Shown one piece after another: positions 36,098-44,502 of a stretch of DNA of 64,000 nucleotides. The stretch spans positions 149,509 through 213,508 of the forward strand of contig NZ_JPRD01000020.1 of assembly GCF_000817815.1 (NCBI RefSeq). Reading direction: 5' to 3'. The DNA comes from Vibrio owensii CAIM 1854 = LMG 25443 (lineage in GTDB: Bacteria > Pseudomonadota > Gammaproteobacteria > Enterobacterales > Vibrionaceae). Under the pieces are notes generated by a model that was given only the letters and a program-made list of their open reading frames with translations, did no database searches and was not told the origin of the DNA. Each line of letters starts with the position of its first letter. The first letter of the stretch is position 1. The translations under genes were made by a program, and so were the position numbers.

Positions 36098-37228
36098 ATG
36101 GTGATTCTCGACCACACACTCGCGCAGCAAATTGTCGATCGCACCATGTCGATCATTGGTCATAACATCAATGTGATGAACGCGGCAGGAACCATTATTG
36201 GCAGCGGCGATGCTGAGCGTATTGGTCAAAAGCACGATGGTGCAGTGCTGGCGCTGAATCATGGTGACTCGTTAGAGTTGGATGAGCAAAGTTGCCAATC
36301 ATTGCAAGGCGTGAAACCGGGCATCAATATGCTGCTGCACTTTAAAGGTGAAGTCGTTGGCGTGGTGGGTGTGACTGGTAACCCTGAACACATCCGAGCG
36401 TTCGCTCAGTTAGTGAAGATGACAGCGGAACTGACGATTGAACAAGCTTCGCTGGTGGAGCAATTGCAATGGGGTCGGCGCCATCAAGAAGAGTTTGTCT
36501 CAGCATGGTTGAACCAACAACTTAGTGATTCTGAGCTGCACGACTGGGCGCAGCGCCTTTCCATCGATTTAGCCCCCCCCCGAGTTGCTGTCGTGATCGA
36601 GCTTAAAGCAGAGAATGCGCCTGTTAGTTTGAACAGCGTACGCAACCTAGTTGACGTGTTGTATCGCTCTGAAGATAAGCCGTTGGTGGCGATCATGTCG
36701 ATGAATGAAATTGTCGTTCTCAAGTCTTTACGTTCTTCTTCGAATAGCGACCAAAGTGTGCTCGATAGCATTCAGCGCCGCTTAACGACCAATCAAATTG
36801 ATGATGTCCGTCTCGCGATTGGGCAACGTTTTGATGGCGCACAACAGCTTCCTCTCTCCTACCAAAGTGCCAAGCAGGTGCTTGCTGTTGGTCGTCGCTC
36901 CCATCCAGAACAAACCATGCTGGGCTTTTCTGAATATCGCTTACCTGTGTTACTCGCTCCTTTAGCCGACTCTTGGCAAGGTGAACAACTCGCTCAAGCG
37001 ATGGCTACTTTGGTTTCGGCAGACAAATCTGGACAGTTGGTAAAAACTTTAGAGGGGTATTTTCAATCCAATGGTAATGCCAATGATTGTGCTAAGGCTC
37101 TGTATATTCATAGAAATACCCTGAGGTATCGTCTGGATAGAATCAGTGAAGTGACGGGCATTTCGACGCAAGATTTTACGGGATTGACCGAGCTTTATAT
37201 CGCAAGCCAGTTAAGAAAGCTAAATTAG
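36098..37228 (+). CDS. cdaR: CdaR-family (SdaR) sugar-diacid/glycerate regulator
   Basis: This protein has 376 residues from the ATG at 36098 (TAGGAACGGAA upstream). The N-terminal sugar-diacid recognition domain (about 1-130) includes LAQQIVDRTMSIIGHNINVMNAAGTIIGSGD and GVVGVTGNPEHIRAFAQLVKMTAELTIEQ. The C-terminal PucR-type HTH is ANDCAKALYIHRNTLRYRLDRISEVTGI. CdaR activates genes for glucarate, galactarate and glycerate breakdown in response to the diacid or glycerate. The adjacent glycerate kinase is a natural target. The coding sequence contains a run of nine C at 36573-36581. Confidence 0.9.
   Translation: MVILDHTLAQQIVDRTMSIIGHNINVMNAAGTIIGSGDAERIGQKHDGAVLALNHGDSLELDEQSCQSLQGVKPGINMLLHFKGEVVGVVGVTGNPEHIRAFAQLVKMTAELTIEQASLVEQLQWGRRHQEEFVSAWLNQQLSDSELHDWAQRLSIDLAPPRVAVVIELKAENAPVSLNSVRNLVDVLYRSEDKPLVAIMSMNEIVVLKSLRSSSNSDQSVLDSIQRRLTTNQIDDVRLAIGQRFDGAQQLPLSYQSAKQVLAVGRRSHPEQTMLGFSEYRLPVLLAPLADSWQGEQLAQAMATLVSADKSGQLVKTLEGYFQSNGNANDCAKALYIHRNTLRYRLDRISEVTGISTQDFTGLTELYIASQLRKLN
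36573..36581. repeat. C9 homopolymer inside cdaR
   Basis: Nine consecutive C residues encode part of Ala-Pro-Pro-Arg in the middle of cdaR. Slippage by one base would truncate the regulator before its DNA-binding domain. This is the longest C run I noticed in the window. Confidence 0.9.
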
Positions 37229-37376
37229 CTAATTGTGCAAATGAACAAAATAATTCAAGCATAGTCAGTATTATTTGGATGTTTGACTAAAGAATATGCC
37301 AAGTTTTTAAGTGAGAATGGCCACATTGATGACCTGCGACTTGTCGCTCGCAGCGTGCTGTTTTCAGGAGAATGAA

Positions 37377-38510
37377 ATGAAAGTTGTGATTGCCCCAGAT
37401 TCGTTTAAAGAGAGCTTGACTGCCAAACAAGTGAGTGACGCGATCAAGACGGGTTTGTCTCGTGTTTGGCACGATGCCGAATTCGTTACGGTACCTGTTG
37501 CTGATGGCGGTGAAGGGACAGTTCAATCTTTGATTGATGCGACTGAGGGCGAGCAGGTTTTCGTGACCGTAAAAGGCCCACTTGGCAATGATGTTGAGGC
37601 GTTTTACGGCATTCTAGGTGACGGTGAAACCGCAGTGATCGAGATGGCAGAGGCAAGTGGTTTGCACCTTGTGGCAAGTGAGCAACGAGACCCAAAAAAC
37701 ACCAGCAGCTTTGGCACTGGCCAGTTAATTCTAAATGCGCTTGATCGCGGTATTCAACGCTTGATCATCGGCTTGGGTGGCAGCGCAACTAATGACGGCG
37801 GCACGGGTATGTTGGCGGCGTTGGGTGTTAAGTTTCTGGACAGTGATGGTCAGCCAATCACACCCAACGGTGGCGGCTTAGTTGAGCTAGCAAGCATTGA
37901 TGTGTCTGGGCTTGACGCTCGCTTAGCGGACTGCGAAGTGCTGGTGGCATGCGATGTGGACAACCCATTATGTGGCGAGAAAGGTGCGTCAGCGATTTTT
38001 GGCCCACAGAAGGGCGCGACGCCGGCGGATGTGGAGCTGTTAGATTCTGCTCTAAGCAAATACGGTGAACTGACAGAGCAAGTGACAGGCAAGCATGTGC
38101 TGACTCAAAAAGGCGCAGGAGCCGCCGGTGGTATGGGCGCGGCGTTACTTGGTTACCTACCTGCACGACTTAAGCCGGGTATTGAGATTGTGCTAGAAAC
38201 CGTAAAGCTCGCAGAGCACGTAGCAGACGCTGATATTGTCTTTACTGGCGAAGGCCGTATTGATCACCAAACTGTGCATGGCAAGACCCCAATGGGTGTG
38301 GCGAAAGTGGCGAAAGAGTATGGTTTGCCCGTCATTGCCCTAGCAGGTTGCACAGGTGATAACTTCCAAGCAGTCTACGAGTGTGGCATTGACGCAGTAT
38401 TTGTATGTGTACCACGTGCAATGAGCTTGCCAGAAGCTTTGGAAGAGGCGGAGGTGAACCTTGCGAACTTGGCTGAAAACGTAGCCAGATTATGGCAATT
38501 ACCTCGCTAA
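37377..38510 (+). CDS. Glycerate kinase (GarK/GlxK family)
   Basis: This protein has 377 residues from the ATG at 37377 with AGGAGAATG just upstream. Family hallmarks are MKVVIAPDSFKESLTAKQVSDAI at the start, VADGGEGTVQSLIDAT, the glycine-rich GLGGSATNDGGTGMLAALG and GAGAAGGMGAALLG, and FTGEGRIDHQTVHGKTPMGVA. It phosphorylates glycerate (the GarK family makes 2-phosphoglycerate), feeding it into lower glycolysis. It is 148 bp downstream of cdaR on the same strand. No glycerate transporter or tartronate reductase gene is in the cluster, so other steps must be encoded elsewhere. Confidence 0.92.
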   Translation: MKVVIAPDSFKESLTAKQVSDAIKTGLSRVWHDAEFVTVPVADGGEGTVQSLIDATEGEQVFVTVKGPLGNDVEAFYGILGDGETAVIEMAEASGLHLVASEQRDPKNTSSFGTGQLILNALDRGIQRLIIGLGGSATNDGGTGMLAALGVKFLDSDGQPITPNGGGLVELASIDVSGLDARLADCEVLVACDVDNPLCGEKGASAIFGPQKGATPADVELLDSALSKYGELTEQVTGKHVLTQKGAGAAGGMGAALLGYLPARLKPGIEIVLETVKLAEHVADADIVFTGEGRIDHQTVHGKTPMGVAKVAKEYGLPVIALAGCTGDNFQAVYECGIDAVFVCVPRAMSLPEALEEAEVNLANLAENVARLWQLPR

Positions 38511-38552
38511 CACTCCGTGTTTGGTTGAGCAGATAGCTCAGAGAACTCATAT

Positions 38553-38579
38553 CAAAGCCTCCCAATTGCGGAGGCTTTG
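38553..38579 (+). terminator. Rho-independent terminator after glycerate kinase
   Basis: CAAAGCCTCC pairs with GGAGGCTTTG around a 7-nt loop, followed by TTGTTT. It may act in both directions with the convergent MocR gene. Confidence 0.85.
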
Positions 38580-38622
38580 TTGTTTCTGGGGCTGAATGCT
38601 TGGAACGAAATGTCTGCAGCGA

Positions 38623-40059
38623 CTATTTAGTGTGTTGAGCAATCAGTGTTGCCAGTGTTTCCATTGCAGGGAGCCAGTTTTTCTCCGCTCCAAAGTTCGC
38701 CACGCTAAGACGAATGCAGTTTTGATACTGTCCCTGAGTGCCAAATACCGAGCCGGGCAGAATACTGATTTTGTGTTCGTTACAGGCTTGATAAAGCGCA
38801 TAGCTGTCAGTTTTGGGTGGCAAGCGTAACCAAAGCAAGAATGAACCTTGCACCGCATTGATTTGATAGCGATTCTTTAGCTCAAAGTGTGCATCCAAGC
38901 ATTGATTGAGCATCTGCAAATATCGTCTTACATTCGCTTGGTAAACACGGCACATACGCGCAGTGTGAGTGCGGTATTTGCCTGAGGTTAGGAAAGTGCC
39001 CACTGCCGATTGCATCAAGTTCAAACTGCCCATGTTTTCACACAATAGGTATTGCTCGACTTGAGCGCGATAACGTCCCGCCAGCATCCAACCAATACGA
39101 AGGCGTGAATCGAGCGTTTTCGATAAGGAGTTGACGTAAATCACCCGTTGCTTCTCGTCCAATTTGCGCAAACTTGGCAACGGCTTGTCGTAACTCAACG
39201 CACCAAAGACGTCATCTTCAATGATTGGAATATCTCCAGAAACCTTAAGCAGTCGCTCACGTCTTTCAAGGGGCATCATTGAGCCTGTTGGGTTGGTGAA
39301 GTTTGGCGTGACAACAATGACTTTGATCTCCCACGTTGCCATGGCTTTTTCCAGCGCGTCTGGATCCATACCATCACGAGGGCAACTAGGGATCTCTACC
39401 ACCTGCAAACCGAGCGATTCGAGCATCAATAAGTTGCCGAAATAGCAGGGTGATTCCACCGCAACAATGTCCCCTGTCTTTGTTGTTGCTCTGAGGGCAA
39501 GACTGATCGCTTGCTGCGCACCATGGGTGACCAAAAGATCATCCACGTTTGCCGGCGTTCCTAGATCTTGGGTGATCTTCGCCAGTTGTTTGACCAATAA
39601 GTCATCACCCGGTGGCAGTTGATAATGGCTGGAAATATGGCTTTGTTGACGACTCTGGCGGCCAATTTCGGCATACAGGCTTTTGATGGCTGGCGCATCA
39701 ATATTTGGGTGTGCTGAACCCGTCGGAAGCAGCTCTTGATACTCGGGGTAGGTAAGGATTTGTTTGCACACCGAGAGCAAATCCACGCGCGTAGGCTTAG
39801 CGATCTTGGCTTCATGTCGCTCAGTTGGCTTTACTCGATAACCAGATTTTGGCACCGAGTAAACCATGCTTTGTGCTTCTAGCTCCTGATAAGCGCGGAT
39901 CACTGTGTTCTTGCTTACCTTGAGTTCAGTGCTCAATTGACGGATGGAAGGCAATTTGTCGTCTGGCTGATAAACCCCATTGCTGATCGCTTGTTTGAGA
40001 TGCTTCTCGACGATCAAATACTTATTGGCATCAAGTGTACTTGCTAAATCTGTACCCAT
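38623..40059 (-). CDS. MocR-type (GntR HTH plus aminotransferase) regulator
   Basis: This protein has 478 residues from the ATG at 40059. The N-terminal GntR winged helix (about 12-75: YLIVEKHLKQAISNGVYQPDDKLPSIRQLSTELKVSKNTVIRAY) is joined to an aminotransferase class I fold (about 105-470). The fold carries the PLP-binding YVNSLSKTLDSRLRIGW with the Schiff-base Lys, TPNFTNPTGSMMP and THGAQQAISLALRA. MocR proteins sense a PLP-reactive ligand. A divergent EamA transporter starts 109 bp away and is the likely target. Confidence 0.92.
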   Translation of the reverse strand: MGTDLASTLDANKYLIVEKHLKQAISNGVYQPDDKLPSIRQLSTELKVSKNTVIRAYQELEAQSMVYSVPKSGYRVKPTERHEAKIAKPTRVDLLSVCKQILTYPEYQELLPTGSAHPNIDAPAIKSLYAEIGRQSRQQSHISSHYQLPPGDDLLVKQLAKITQDLGTPANVDDLLVTHGAQQAISLALRATTKTGDIVAVESPCYFGNLLMLESLGLQVVEIPSCPRDGMDPDALEKAMATWEIKVIVVTPNFTNPTGSMMPLERRERLLKVSGDIPIIEDDVFGALSYDKPLPSLRKLDEKQRVIYVNSLSKTLDSRLRIGWMLAGRYRAQVEQYLLCENMGSLNLMQSAVGTFLTSGKYRTHTARMCRVYQANVRRYLQMLNQCLDAHFELKNRYQINAVQGSFLLWLRLPPKTDSYALYQACNEHKISILPGSVFGTQGQYQNCIRLSVANFGAEKNWLPAMETLATLIAQHTK

Positions 40060-40168
40060 AAAAACACTTCCATCTGTCACTTTTTGAAAACACTGTACCT
40101 AACTACATTAGCAACATTCGAGATTAAAAACATTCAAGATTTAACAGTAAGTAGAGTGAGGGCGAATC

Positions 40169-41086
40169 ATGTTAATCAGAGCCATTCCTTTTGTGTTCGT
40201 GATCCTTTGGGCTTCTGGATTTGTTGGTGCGCGATTTGGATTGCAATACGCCGAGCCTGCGACCTTGTTGTCGATTCGCATGGCGTTCAATGTCCTGCTG
40301 TTTTTGGTGATTGTGGCTTTTCTGCGTCGTCGCATTCCAACGGGAAAATACTTTTGGCACAGCTGCGTTGTCGGGATATCGATTCACGGCTTTTACCTAG
40401 GCGGAACGTACTTTGCCATCAGTTTGGGAATGCCAGCGGGCTTAAGTTCGCTATTAGTCGGAATACAACCTATTTTAACGGCCGTATTGCTGGTGGCGTT
40501 CGCTTCTGAGCAGTTCAAACCATCACAGTGGATTGGTTTGTCCTTGGGTTTTGTTGGTATTGCTATGGTGCTTATGGGTAAGATGGAGTGGCAATCCGAT
40601 TTGCACAAAACCTTAGCGATTGGTGTGTGCTTGTCGTCGCTGTTTGGTATTACGCTTGGCACTTTGTATCAAAAGAAATATTGCCAACAAGTGGATATGG
40701 TAGGTGGCGCGACGGTGCAGTATTTGGCGGCGTTGGCCATGTTCCTGCCAATCGCGATGCAGTTTGAAACCATGCAGGTGCAATGGACGACGGAATTCAT
40801 TCTTACTTTAATCTGGCTTGTGGTCGTGCTGTCTTGTGTGGCGATTCTGTTGTTGCTGTACATGGTGAAAAATGGTGCGGCATCGAGTGTTGCTTCTGTG
40901 TTCTACCTTGTGCCTCCGACCACGGCGCTTCAAGCTTGGTTTGCCTTCGGTGAGTCGTTTGATTGGATGGGCATTATTGGCTTTGTATTAGCGGCGACGG
41001 CAGTCTACTTAGTGGTGAAAAAGCCTGAGCTACCAATGTTTAAATCAAAGGTTGCAAAGCAGAAACGTAAAATATACCTAAATTAG
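40169..41086 (+). CDS. EamA-family DMT transporter
   Basis: This 305-residue inner membrane protein has ten predicted membrane segments in two EamA repeats. The first is IPFVFVILWASGFVGARFGLQYAEPATLLSIRMAF. The second includes GITLGTLYQKKY and SVASVFYLVPPTTALQAWFAFGE, where the conserved Pro-Pro and Glu lie. These transporters export amino acids or other metabolites. GAGGG precedes the ATG. The divergent MocR gene suggests regulation by a PLP-reactive metabolite or an amino acid. The substrate is not predictable. Confidence 0.9.
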   Translation: MLIRAIPFVFVILWASGFVGARFGLQYAEPATLLSIRMAFNVLLFLVIVAFLRRRIPTGKYFWHSCVVGISIHGFYLGGTYFAISLGMPAGLSSLLVGIQPILTAVLLVAFASEQFKPSQWIGLSLGFVGIAMVLMGKMEWQSDLHKTLAIGVCLSSLFGITLGTLYQKKYCQQVDMVGGATVQYLAALAMFLPIAMQFETMQVQWTTEFILTLIWLVVVLSCVAILLLLYMVKNGAASSVASVFYLVPPTTALQAWFAFGESFDWMGIIGFVLAATAVYLVVKKPELPMFKSKVAKQKRKIYLN

Positions 41087-41148
41087 GTAGGGACATTTGC
41101 GTGCCAGAGAGTACAATCCGGCTCCTTACATGTTTGTGGAGTCGGATG

Positions 41149-41436
41149 ATGACCGTCAAGCCAGATCGAATGAGCGCGATGCGCAATATCATTGAACAAG
41201 TGAAAGCAGAATTGCCGATTTATGAATCGGAGACCTTTGCTTGTGGCCCTGATGGTAAATGCATTGGTTGCCCTAAAAAACTGTTGGAAATGGTCGATTC
41301 TGAACTGAGCTATTGGGAATCTGCAATGGATCGCGGTATCACGCCTCAGTTTGATGAAATCCGCCGATTTGGCAAAATGTGCACCAGCGTACGTCGAGGT
41401 TTAATCCGCAATAACGTGCCGTTGCTCAACGCCTAA
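41149..41436 (+). CDS. Small Cys-motif protein of unknown function
   Basis: This protein has 95 residues from the ATG at 41149 (GGAG about 10 nt upstream); an ATG at 41146 and a GTG at 41101 are also in frame. The distinctive segment is FACGPDGKCIGCPKKLLEMVDSEL, with three closely spaced Cys (C-x5-C-x2-C) and one later Cys (GKMCTSV), which could bind a metal or Fe-S cluster. The rest is helical and charged. I recall such proteins as unnamed Vibrio hypotheticals. It lies 62 bp after the EamA gene. Confidence 0.65.
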   Translation: MTVKPDRMSAMRNIIEQVKAELPIYESETFACGPDGKCIGCPKKLLEMVDSELSYWESAMDRGITPQFDEIRRFGKMCTSVRRGLIRNNVPLLNA

Positions 41437-41503
41437 TCAACACTTTTTCGACATCTCCCTCGTTACCTTGTCTTCATTGATTAAACGAAGACAAGGGGCT
41501 CTC

Positions 41504-41875
41504 ATGCGCAAATTCTTTTTCTCTGCTGTTTTGTTATTACTGGCTTCCAGTTCTGGTTTTGCGGGTTACAAATGGTTCACTGACAACCAATATGGCGAAG
41601 CGGATCTTGCTGCGGGTCAGCAGTATTTTGAATCTTACTGTGTCTCTTGTCATGGTGACAAAGGGCATGGAGATGGAATGGTGACCAAGGCGACGAACAT
41701 CAAACCTGATAATATTTTTGATGAACTGACCAACCCATTCGGAACAAAAGTGGAGTTGATAGGGACGGTATTGGAAGGAGAGAATGGTCAAAGCGGTGCA
41801 ATGCCATCATTCAAATCTGTGCTGAGTGAAAAGCAAGTAAATGACATTTTTGAATACATAAAAAGTATTAACTGA
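41504..41875 (+). CDS. Small c-type cytochrome (class I)
   Basis: This protein has 123 residues from the ATG at 41504 (AAGGGG upstream). The N-terminus MRKFFFSAVLLLLASSSGFAGYKWF is a signal peptide or membrane anchor. The single heme motif is YCVSCHGDKGHGDG (about 45-58), and the axial Met is in SGAMPSFKSVLSEKQVNDIFEYIKSI near the C-terminus, typical of monoheme cytochrome c domains. It is periplasmic and probably transfers electrons to an oxidase or reductase. No partner gene is adjacent. Confidence 0.9.
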   Translation: MRKFFFSAVLLLLASSSGFAGYKWFTDNQYGEADLAAGQQYFESYCVSCHGDKGHGDGMVTKATNIKPDNIFDELTNPFGTKVELIGTVLEGENGQSGAMPSFKSVLSEKQVNDIFEYIKSIN

Positions 41876-42129
41876 GCTTAATTCTTATTTTAGAAACAGA
41901 CACTTATTGGCTTTTGGTGTGCTTCAAGGTTTTGAATTCAGTCGAATTTCTACGTTACTTTAGCCGCTTGTTTCAAGGTAATTTGGCGGTCACTCTCAAG
42001 TTCTCGATTCCCTCGTTTTTTCTTATCGTTTGCGCGTTTCTCTGCGTAATTTCAGCGATATATTGGCTCGGTTCTCACATGGATGTGGGAGCGAACCCCT
42101 ATCATCTGTCTGTATGCTGAGAGTCGAAA

Positions 42130-42681
42130 GTGAAAACAAAAGGATTTACGTTGATGGAAATCACCATCGTCTTAGCAACCTTGGGTTCCATCGCTCTCGC
42201 TGCCTTGCCAATTCTGCTCGATATTAACCGTCAAGCTTACGTTTCTATGCTGCACAGTTCGCAGTCTTCTCTGGGGACGTCTCTTAAGTTCTTCCATGCC
42301 AAAGTGATGATTGATGATGCGCAGGAGCGCAGACAAATGACGTACATTGATCATCAAGTGAACATGCTCAGTGGGATGCCAGAAGCAAGTGCAAATAGCA
42401 TACGAGCGTTACTAGAGATTGGTCTGCCTGCCAAAGGCAATTCACCAATTGATAAGCCGTGTGAAGGCAGCGATTTTTGCATCATGGGGAATCAATTCCC
42501 AAACAGTGCCTATTTTGTTGCGATTCCTGAGTATCAGTTCGCTGATCATTCTGGCTTAGATCGTGTGGTGTATATTTGGCCGCAAGGTTACACCTTGGAG
42601 CGTGAAGCCTGCTATTTCTATTACGTTAATCAAGCGTCGACGCGCTCGGTGGTTAGAGGGCATGTTACAGAAGGTTGCTAG
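42130..42681 (+). CDS. Orphan type IV pilin-like (pseudopilin) protein
   Basis: This 183-residue protein starts at a GTG and has a prepilin leader MKTKGFTLMEITIVLATLGSIALAALPILL: a short basic leader, Gly before Phe+1, Glu at +5, then a hydrophobic helix that forms the pilin core. The remaining part has a pair of Cys near the C-terminus (ACYFYY and the last residue C), plus others that could form the disulfide-bonded loop of major or minor pilins. Processing needs a prepilin peptidase encoded elsewhere. It is alone, with no secretion ATPase or other pilins nearby. A hairpin-rich stretch (42069-42099) lies upstream. Confidence 0.85.
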   Translation: MKTKGFTLMEITIVLATLGSIALAALPILLDINRQAYVSMLHSSQSSLGTSLKFFHAKVMIDDAQERRQMTYIDHQVNMLSGMPEASANSIRALLEIGLPAKGNSPIDKPCEGSDFCIMGNQFPNSAYFVAIPEYQFADHSGLDRVVYIWPQGYTLEREACYFYYVNQASTRSVVRGHVTEGC

Positions 42682-42712
42682 ACATCAAGCAAACTGACGT
42701 GAGCAGAAAAGT

Positions 42713-42745
42713 ACAAAGCCCTAAGTGCAGAACTTAGGGCTTTGT
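42713..42745. terminator. Bidirectional terminator between the pilin-like gene and marR
   Basis: ACAAAGCCCTAAGT pairs with ACTTAGGGCTTTGT around a 5-nt loop, a 14-bp perfect stem in the gap between convergent genes. Confidence 0.9.
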
Positions 42746-42777
42746 TTATTCTTAAGTTGGAAAAACTTAGCGAAGCG

Positions 42778-43206
42778 CTAAATCTCTGCGACCAACTTTT
42801 TTAGCAAGCGAAGCATCTCTTTTTGTTCTGCTGGCTCTAGCGGACTCATCAGCTCTTTATTGACAGCCAGTGGGACTGGCAGCAAGGTTTCTTTGAGGCT
42901 TCGTCCCTCTTCCGTTAGATAAATACGGAACGAGCGGCGGCTGTTTGGATCGGGATGGCGCTCTACCAAACCTAACTTCTCCAACTTGTCTAAGGTACGA
43001 GTCGTGGTTGAGTTTTCTACCTTAGATTTCGCTGCGATATCGCGCTGCGTCACGCCTTCTTCTTCCCACAAACACATCATGGTCGGCCAAAGTGCAACGG
43101 TAAGTCCGTGCTTTTTGAGCTCGGCTTCAAATCTTTTCGCTGCATCGTGTGCAACGACATTGATCATCCAGCCAAAGCTGTCTTGTCTGTCAAACTGTTC
43201 GCTCAT
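42778..43206 (-). CDS. MarR-family transcriptional regulator
   Basis: This protein has 142 residues from the ATG at 43206. The winged helix is GVTQRDIAAKSKVENSTTTRTLDKLEKLGLVERHPDPNSRRSFRIYLTEEG, with the DPNSRR wing typical of MarR proteins. It lies 10 bp after the cytochrome b561 gene on the same strand, so the two are co-transcribed. The nested palindrome upstream of the operon (43902-43947) is the obvious candidate operator. MarR proteins usually repress their own operon and the divergent one, and are released by a ligand or by oxidation of cysteines. Confidence 0.92.
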   Translation of the reverse strand: MSEQFDRQDSFGWMINVVAHDAAKRFEAELKKHGLTVALWPTMMCLWEEEGVTQRDIAAKSKVENSTTTRTLDKLEKLGLVERHPDPNSRRSFRIYLTEEGRSLKETLLPVPLAVNKELMSPLEPAEQKEMLRLLKKLVAEI

Positions 43207-43216
43207 TTTCTTACTC

Positions 43217-43858
43217 TTATGATAAAGCAACGATTGCCATGGTAACCAATGTTGCAGCAACTAGCACCCCTAAAGCACGGCTTTGCGGCGCGAGATAGAC
43301 AATTTTCTGTTCCGTGATGAGCGCTTGCTTGTTCATTTGGGTTTGTTTACCTGTGATCATCGCTTTCAACAAGGGTTTACCTCTTAGTTTATAAAAAAGG
43401 ATCGCACCAACATGTAAGACGATCAGTAAAGGCAAAAGATCGGCCAAGGTCAGGTGTAACCACTCAATCCCTACAAATACGTTGTCGTTAAGCCAAACAT
43501 CGGAATACGGCCACGTATCGAATAAGCCGCCAAGCGCCATTCCCGAGATACATTGAAGCAGCAATGTCGTCAGCAGCGCCGCCACCATCCAGCCGCCTGC
43601 AGGATTATGACCCACTGTCGCCGCCGATTTACCTTTTAAGTAAGTAATGACACCTTTAGGTGAGCGGAGAAACTGTCGAAACAAACTGGTTTCGCTGCCG
43701 ATAACTCCCCAAGTTAATCGCCATAACAACAAAGTAAATAACGCTAACCCCAATTGAACATGGGGCCCATTGCCAGACAATCCAGATGCCATCAAGGCTA
43801 TAAACAGTAGGGCTTGAGCCCAGTGATAAAGTCGCGTTGCTAAATCCCAAATTTTCAT
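43217..43858 (-). CDS. Cytochrome b561 family protein
   Basis: This 213-residue inner membrane protein has four core membrane helices plus a fifth near the C-terminus. The heme ligands are likely His12 (TRLYHWAQALLFIALMASG) and further His residues in WLHLTLADLLPLLIVLHVGAILFY. This fits the prokaryotic cytochrome b561 (DUF4405/Ni-Fe hydrogenase-type b subunit) group. It moves electrons between the quinone pool or superoxide and a periplasmic acceptor. The divergent cytochrome c' is the natural partner. The gene shares an operon with marR. Confidence 0.9.
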   Translation of the reverse strand: MKIWDLATRLYHWAQALLFIALMASGLSGNGPHVQLGLALFTLLLWRLTWGVIGSETSLFRQFLRSPKGVITYLKGKSAATVGHNPAGGWMVAALLTTLLLQCISGMALGGLFDTWPYSDVWLNDNVFVGIEWLHLTLADLLPLLIVLHVGAILFYKLRGKPLLKAMITGKQTQMNKQALITEQKIVYLAPQSRALGVLVAATLVTMAIVALS

Positions 43859-43901
43859 AATTACCTCGATCTTTTCTCGGTGTGATGATCTTCTTTACGG
43901 T

Positions 43902-43947
43902 AATTTACACAACAATAGTTGCGTACGCAATGATTGTTGTGTAAATT
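43902..43947. promoter_or_regulatory. 46-bp nested palindromic operator in the divergent redox promoter
   Basis: Outer arms AATTTACACAACAAT (43902-43916) and ATTGTTGTGTAAATT (43933-43947) are perfectly complementary (15 bp each). Inside lies the 12-bp palindrome TTGCGTACGCAA (43919-43930), with 2-bp spacers on each side. It sits midway between the cytochrome b561-marR and cytochrome c' genes (44 bp from both starts). The inner TTGCGTACGCAA has the symmetry and length expected of a MarR dimer site. Confidence 0.8.
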
Positions 43948-43990
43948 TATTTGCAACTACACAGCAATAACGAAAAACCAGGAGAATGAA

Positions 43991-44434
43991 ATGAAAAAGA
44001 CATTGGCACTGATTGCACTTTTACCGACCATCTTTGTATCAACAACAGTGTTTGCCCAAGACTTCAGCGCTCAAATCGAAACGCGTCAGAATGCATTTGA
44101 GCAAATAGAGTCCCTGTCGAAACAAGCCGATAAAACATTGAAAGGCAGCAATACCGATTGGCACGCGCTAGAGCAGATTGGTGTTGAGCTCACTCGCCAC
44201 AGCGCACAACTGCAACAAGCGTTTCCAGAGGGAAGCCAAGCTGAGAGCAAAGCGAAGAAAGAAGTGTGGAGCAAACCAGATAACTTCAATCGCTTGATGC
44301 TGCAAATGGATGAAGGGTTTGCACAGTTGTATCAAGCTGCGCAGAACCAACAAGTTTCATCGGCTGAGGCAGGACTTAAGCAAGCTCAGAGTACTTGCCG
44401 AAGCTGTCATCGTGCATACCGCAGTCGTTGGTAA
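43991..44434 (+). CDS. Cytochrome c' (class II c-type cytochrome)
   Basis: This protein has 147 residues from the ATG at 43991 (AGGAGAATGAA upstream). A signal peptide ends near VFAQDFS. The mature protein is a four-helix bundle and its only heme motif, CRSCH, lies near the C-terminus (Cys136), the hallmark of cytochrome c'. These proteins are high-spin with a five-coordinate heme that binds NO and CO. The role is in NO or redox stress, or electron shuttling in the periplasm. It diverges from cytochrome b561-marR and precedes a periplasmic protein gene. Confidence 0.92.
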   Translation: MKKTLALIALLPTIFVSTTVFAQDFSAQIETRQNAFEQIESLSKQADKTLKGSNTDWHALEQIGVELTRHSAQLQQAFPEGSQAESKAKKEVWSKPDNFNRLMLQMDEGFAQLYQAAQNQQVSSAEAGLKQAQSTCRSCHRAYRSRW

Positions 44435-44502
44435 TCAAGCGAACCACAACATTGAATTTATATCGAAGCAAAAAAGAAAATCGTTAAGTGAAAGGTAACC
44501 TT

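Noticed and set aside
41914..42120. 68-codon frame between the cytochrome c and pilin-like genes
   Set aside because: It has a TTG start without a ribosome binding site. The segment is better explained as leader DNA with a hairpin.
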